Below are positions 6,619-8,859 of a stretch of 8,859 nucleotides of DNA, one piece after another. Under the pieces are notes generated by a model. The model saw only the letters and a program-made list of their open reading frames with translations. It searched no databases and was not told where the DNA came from. Position 1 is the first letter of the stretch. Each line of letters begins with the position of its first letter. Position numbers and translations under genes: made by a program. This stretch comes from an uncultured Gemmatimonadota bacterium (lineage in GTDB: Bacteria > Gemmatimonadota > Gemmatimonadetes > Gemmatimonadales > GWC2-71-9), in the NCBI GenBank assembly GCA_913009915.1, contig CAJVYZ010000085.1, positions 1-8,859 of the forward strand, written 5' to 3'.

Positions 6619-8272
6619 ACAGGAACTCAATCTCGCACACCGATCCCCGCAGGTGGACCTGCAAGAGCTGGTTCGGAACAGACAAGCCAAACCCTGGGTG
6701 ATAGGAGCCTTCAACGAGCACCGGATCGCCGTTTTTGACGTTGATACGCGCGATTTCTGCGCCGCGCACCTCAACCCGGGCTAAGCTTCCTTTCAACGTC
6801 ACCTTTGCGTCGGGATGGAAATGATAATTCGCCACGGAGTGACTGAACGTGCCTTCGACTCGATCCCGGACGCTTATGCCCTCGGGGTAAAAGCTCCACA
6901 GCCGCCGGTGAACCGGTCTTCCGGGTAAATGACGATATCCATCGTGCGCACAGGAAACCTCGACCCCGACCGCCGTCGCATGGATACCCTTGTCGAACGG
7001 GTGTGCGCGGCACCCGACCCTGAACCCGCCCCATACGTCGGAGGAATCCGCTCCGTTTACGGATACGGTGTTGTGTGCCGGCGTGCCCCGTTGCCGCAGT
7101 CTCTCGACACCGGAGCCGTACCGGGAACAACCGGAGTTAACCAGAATCCGCCGGCCGGCATGCGACAGTTCGAACGAGAGCGTGTCGGCATGCGCGTGTC
7201 CGGGGAGGTAGTCCGGACCGATGGGCGCCAGATCGAGGATAGCAACGCTCGCGCCTGACTCCACGCGCACGTAGCCGGATGTCTCCATGCTGAAGGCCAT
7301 CCCACCGGGCGCCAGCGGGACCCGTCTGATAGCGTCCGTAGACTTCAGGGACACGCGCAGCCGCTCGCCATAGTCGCGAAGGGTCCCGAACTCCGGCGCA
7401 ACACCGAACGCGGCGTCGTTGAAAAACGCAATTCCTCCGTCCGGGTGGCACATCAGGCGAAGCCACTCGAGCATCCGCCCCGCCGTTTCCTTCCAGACCT
7501 GCACCTGATCGTCCTTCAGCGGGCCCGGAAAGGTTCCTGCCAAGTTGATCAGATCCAGGACATCCTCCAGGACGATCGCATGATACATCGGGCTTCGCTC
7601 GAAGTGCCCGCCATCGTCCAGGACCTGCTCCGCCAGTTCCCGGTGGAGCAGGGCCGAGCCCTTGTCGATCCACCCAGCGGCTTCCCGGCCATCGAAGAAC
7701 AGCCCCGCGAACACCAGCGCCTTGGCATTGGCAAAGAGGTGGTTACCGAGCAGGTGCGTTTCCATCCGCTTGGCCAGCCACCGCGCCTGCACTGCCAAGC
7801 TATGAATCCCATCGGTGTCAAGGGTGTTCCCTGCGAATGCCCACTTCACCCAGTTCACAATGCGCAGGGACGTCGGATAAGGCTCCCAGCCATTACCCGT
7901 GCCGGGAGGGTTCTCAGCCACCCATCGCTGCAACAAGGAGAGGTGCCATTGCCGGCGGCGGTCCGCTCCCTCGGCATTCAGGTCATCGAAGTAGTGGAGA
8001 TTGTATAGCCAGAGCTTTTCGTGGACCTTCGCGTTCCAATCGTCCGCGCTTGAAAACTCGCCCGCCTCATTTAGAAAAACGAACGCGTTGGGTCCCGTCA
8101 TGGTGGTTTTTCGGGCTGCGGCCGGCCACCATCGGCCCCGAAGATCCCGTAAGGCCGGTGCCGGCCCTGTCTCGGGATCGGGGGTGTACACCTGAAACCA
8201 CAACCGCCCGATGATCTGACCGGCGCGAAGGTGGCGTAGGGTATGGAAATATCGCCGGAGCGTCGAAATCAT
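6611..8272 (-). CDS. Heparinase II/III (alginate lyase-like) family protein
   Basis: A 553-residue protein of the heparinase II/III family, whose studied members cleave uronate-containing polysaccharides by beta-elimination. The helical toroid (about 60-320) contains WLYNLHYFDDL (88-98), EPYPTSLRIVNWVKW (130-144), GNHLFANAKAL (176-186) and ERSPMYHAIVLEDVLDLINL (225-244). The beta-sandwich (about 330-550) contains GHAHADTLSFEL (358-369) and RGTPAHNTVSVNG (395-407). The conserved Asn/His of GNHL, Tyr230/His231 and the histidines of GHAHAD are the expected catalytic and metal-site residues, so the protein looks active. No signal peptide or lipobox is visible: the N-terminus (MISTLRRYFHTLRHLR) is basic and lacks a hydrophobic core, suggesting a cytoplasmic location, which is unusual for a lyase. 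It starts at ATG 8272 with a poor Shine-Dalgarno sequence, 44 bases after the oxidoreductase. Relatives occur beside Gfo/Idh/MocA oxidoreductases and WbuB-like transferases in polysaccharide clusters; their role there is not settled. Confidence 0.9.
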   Translation of the reverse strand: MISTLRRYFHTLRHLRAGQIIGRLWFQVYTPDPETGPAPALRDLRGRWWPAAARKTTMTGPNAFVFLNEAGEFSSADDWNAKVHEKLWLYNLHYFDDLNAEGADRRRQWHLSLLQRWVAENPPGTGNGWEPYPTSLRIVNWVKWAFAGNTLDTDGIHSLAVQARWLAKRMETHLLGNHLFANAKALVFAGLFFDGREAAGWIDKGSALLHRELAEQVLDDGGHFERSPMYHAIVLEDVLDLINLAGTFPGPLKDDQVQVWKETAGRMLEWLRLMCHPDGGIAFFNDAAFGVAPEFGTLRDYGERLRVSLKSTDAIRRVPLAPGGMAFSMETSGYVRVESGASVAILDLAPIGPDYLPGHAHADTLSFELSHAGRRILVNSGCSRYGSGVERLRQRGTPAHNTVSVNGADSSDVWGGFRVGCRAHPFDKGIHATAVGVEVSCAHDGYRHLPGRPVHRRLWSFYPEGISVRDRVEGTFSHSVANYHFHPDAKVTLKGSLARVEVRGAEIARINVKNGDPVLVEGSYHPGFGLSVPNQLLQVHLRGSVCEIEFLWG

Positions 8273-8316
8273 CGGCCGACGCCGGTCCGGCTTTCAACGC
8301 GCACGCAATCCGTCAC

Positions 8317-8720
8317 TCAGCAATCGCTGTCCATCGGTGCGGGGATTTGGCCCTTCGTCGGCGGCGATGCTGCGATGATTATGCTGAGGCCGCTGACCTC
8401 GTCCAGCTCGTTGAACGGGATGGGGGATCCGGCACCGACCCGCACGGCCTCTATGAACGATGCCACGCAGGCTTCCTGCCCCTTGTCCTGCCGCCAAAGT
8501 TTCATTTTGTGGAACCCGGGCCAGCCAAACCCCGATAGTCTACGAAAGTTGTCCAGCTTGAGTATCCGCCCGTCGGCGAACACCTCCAGCCGTTCCTTCG
8601 GGAAAGACTTGCTGCCGTTCGCGAAATAGTGAATGGAACCGATCGACCCGTCGGAAAATGTAAACTGCAGACTGACTGTATCCCCGGAAGCACAGTCCAT
8701 TGTGGCTTTGGAATAAGTCC
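8317..8720 (-). CDS. Gfo/Idh/MocA-type oxidoreductase, C-terminal part
   Basis: The last 134 or so codons of an NAD(P)-dependent sugar oxidoreductase; the N-terminal coding part is lost at the contig edge. What remains is the C-terminal alpha/beta substrate domain: LQFTFSDGSIGSIHYFANG, then FPKERLEVFADGRILKLDNF, GFGWPGF and LWRQDKGQEACVASFIEAV, with a closing PIPFNELDEVS. The PKER.EVF...G and GFGWPGF...RQDKG elements recall bi-domain oxidoreductases that fuse a zinc-type alcohol dehydrogenase domain to a Gfo/Idh/MocA domain and sit next to heparinase-like genes; I infer that form here, about 700 residues when complete. The ATG at 8700 is internal: the frame stays open upstream (TYSKAT before it) to base 8720, and beyond that it would read adapter (the peptide HDALPI). 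It is the first visible gene of the minus-strand block and probably oxidises or epimerises a nucleotide sugar. The NAD-binding motif is not in the window. Confidence 0.82.
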
Positions 8721-8778
8721 AGATCGGAAGAGCGTCGTGTAGGGAAAGAGTGTAGATCTCGGTGGTCGCCGTATCATT
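8721..8778 (-). other. Illumina P5 adapter, reverse complement (artefact)
   Basis: These 58 bases match the full reverse complement of the Illumina P5/TruSeq universal adapter, beginning AGATCGGAAGAGCGTCGTGT and ending GTATCATT. The genomic sequence stops at 8720. A minus-strand open frame here gives the peptide MIRRPPRSTLFPYTTLFRS, which is adapter translation. It should be trimmed. Confidence 0.98.
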
Positions 8779-8859
8779 AAAAAAAAAAAAAAGAAAAAAG
8801 GAAAAAAGAATAAAAAATGGCAGATTTATTCAGTAAGTATGTGATGCAACGAGGAGAAG
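8779..8859. other. Post-adapter A-rich read tail (artefact)
   Basis: A run of 14 A's directly follows the last adapter base, then A-rich and finally mixed sequence. This is what reads give when they run past the end of a short, adapter-terminated fragment. The composition is unlike the rest of the window, and I see no gene or signal in it. It should be discarded along with the adapter. Confidence 0.9.

Noticed and set aside
6610..6774. 55-residue N-terminal extension of the GT4 glycosyltransferase
   Set aside because: It overlaps the heparinase coding sequence, is Cys/Ser/Arg-rich without family similarity, and a good ribosome binding site fixes the start at the GTG at 6609.
50..8720. CRISPR array, tRNA, rRNA or tandem repeats
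   Set aside because: Reading both strands I saw no regularly spaced repeats and no recognisable tRNA or rRNA sequence.
8502..8777. 91-codon minus-strand frame beginning MIRRPPRSTLFPYTTLFRS
   Set aside because: The first residues are adapter translation and the rest is out of frame with the oxidoreductase.
1..8778. Transposon or integron-like element bounded by terminal inverted repeats
   Set aside because: The repeats are Illumina adapter, and there is no transposase, integrase or target-site duplication.
8779..8859. AT-rich segment as foreign DNA, a poly-A tail or a regulatory region
   Set aside because: It begins exactly at the last adapter base, which marks it as read-through noise.

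Overview
The window is a GC-rich bacterial contig of about 8.67 kb (bases 50-8720). Both ends run into Illumina adapter sequence: bases 1-49 on the left, and bases 8721-8778 followed by an A-rich tail to 8859 on the right. The biological part is a fragment of a cell-surface polysaccharide (O-antigen or exopolysaccharide) gene cluster of the Wzx/Wzy type, with the genes cut off at both ends. The GC-rich coding and the gene families fit a Proteobacterium or similar Gram-negative, but nothing here identifies a genus.

Layout, left to right. A Wzx-type flippase (minus strand, C-terminus missing) and a CgeB-like glycosyltransferase (minus strand) form the left block. A 435-base divergent intergenic region separates them from a plus-strand polytopic membrane protein that looks like a Wzy-type repeat-unit polymerase. 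The polymerase is convergent with a minus-strand block that reads, in transcription order from the right edge: the C-terminal part of a Gfo/Idh/MocA-type oxidoreductase (N-terminus missing, probably a bi-domain dehydrogenase), a heparinase II/III-family protein, a WbuB-like GT4 glycosyltransferase that starts one base after the heparinase stop codon, and an FkbM-family methyltransferase.

How the genes fit together (inference from families). The glycosyltransferases would build a lipid-linked repeat unit on the inner face of the membrane and the FkbM enzyme may O-methylate it. The flippase would move it across the membrane and the Wzy-like protein would polymerise it. The oxidoreductase and heparinase-like pair suggest that a uronic acid or other oxidised or amino sugar is made or handled. 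The heparinase-like protein has no visible signal peptide, so its place in the pathway is the least obvious point of the window.

I did not find a clearly novel system. The most striking structure, a near-perfect terminal inverted repeat at the contig ends, is a sequencing artefact and not a mobile element. It also contaminates the predicted ends of the two edge genes.
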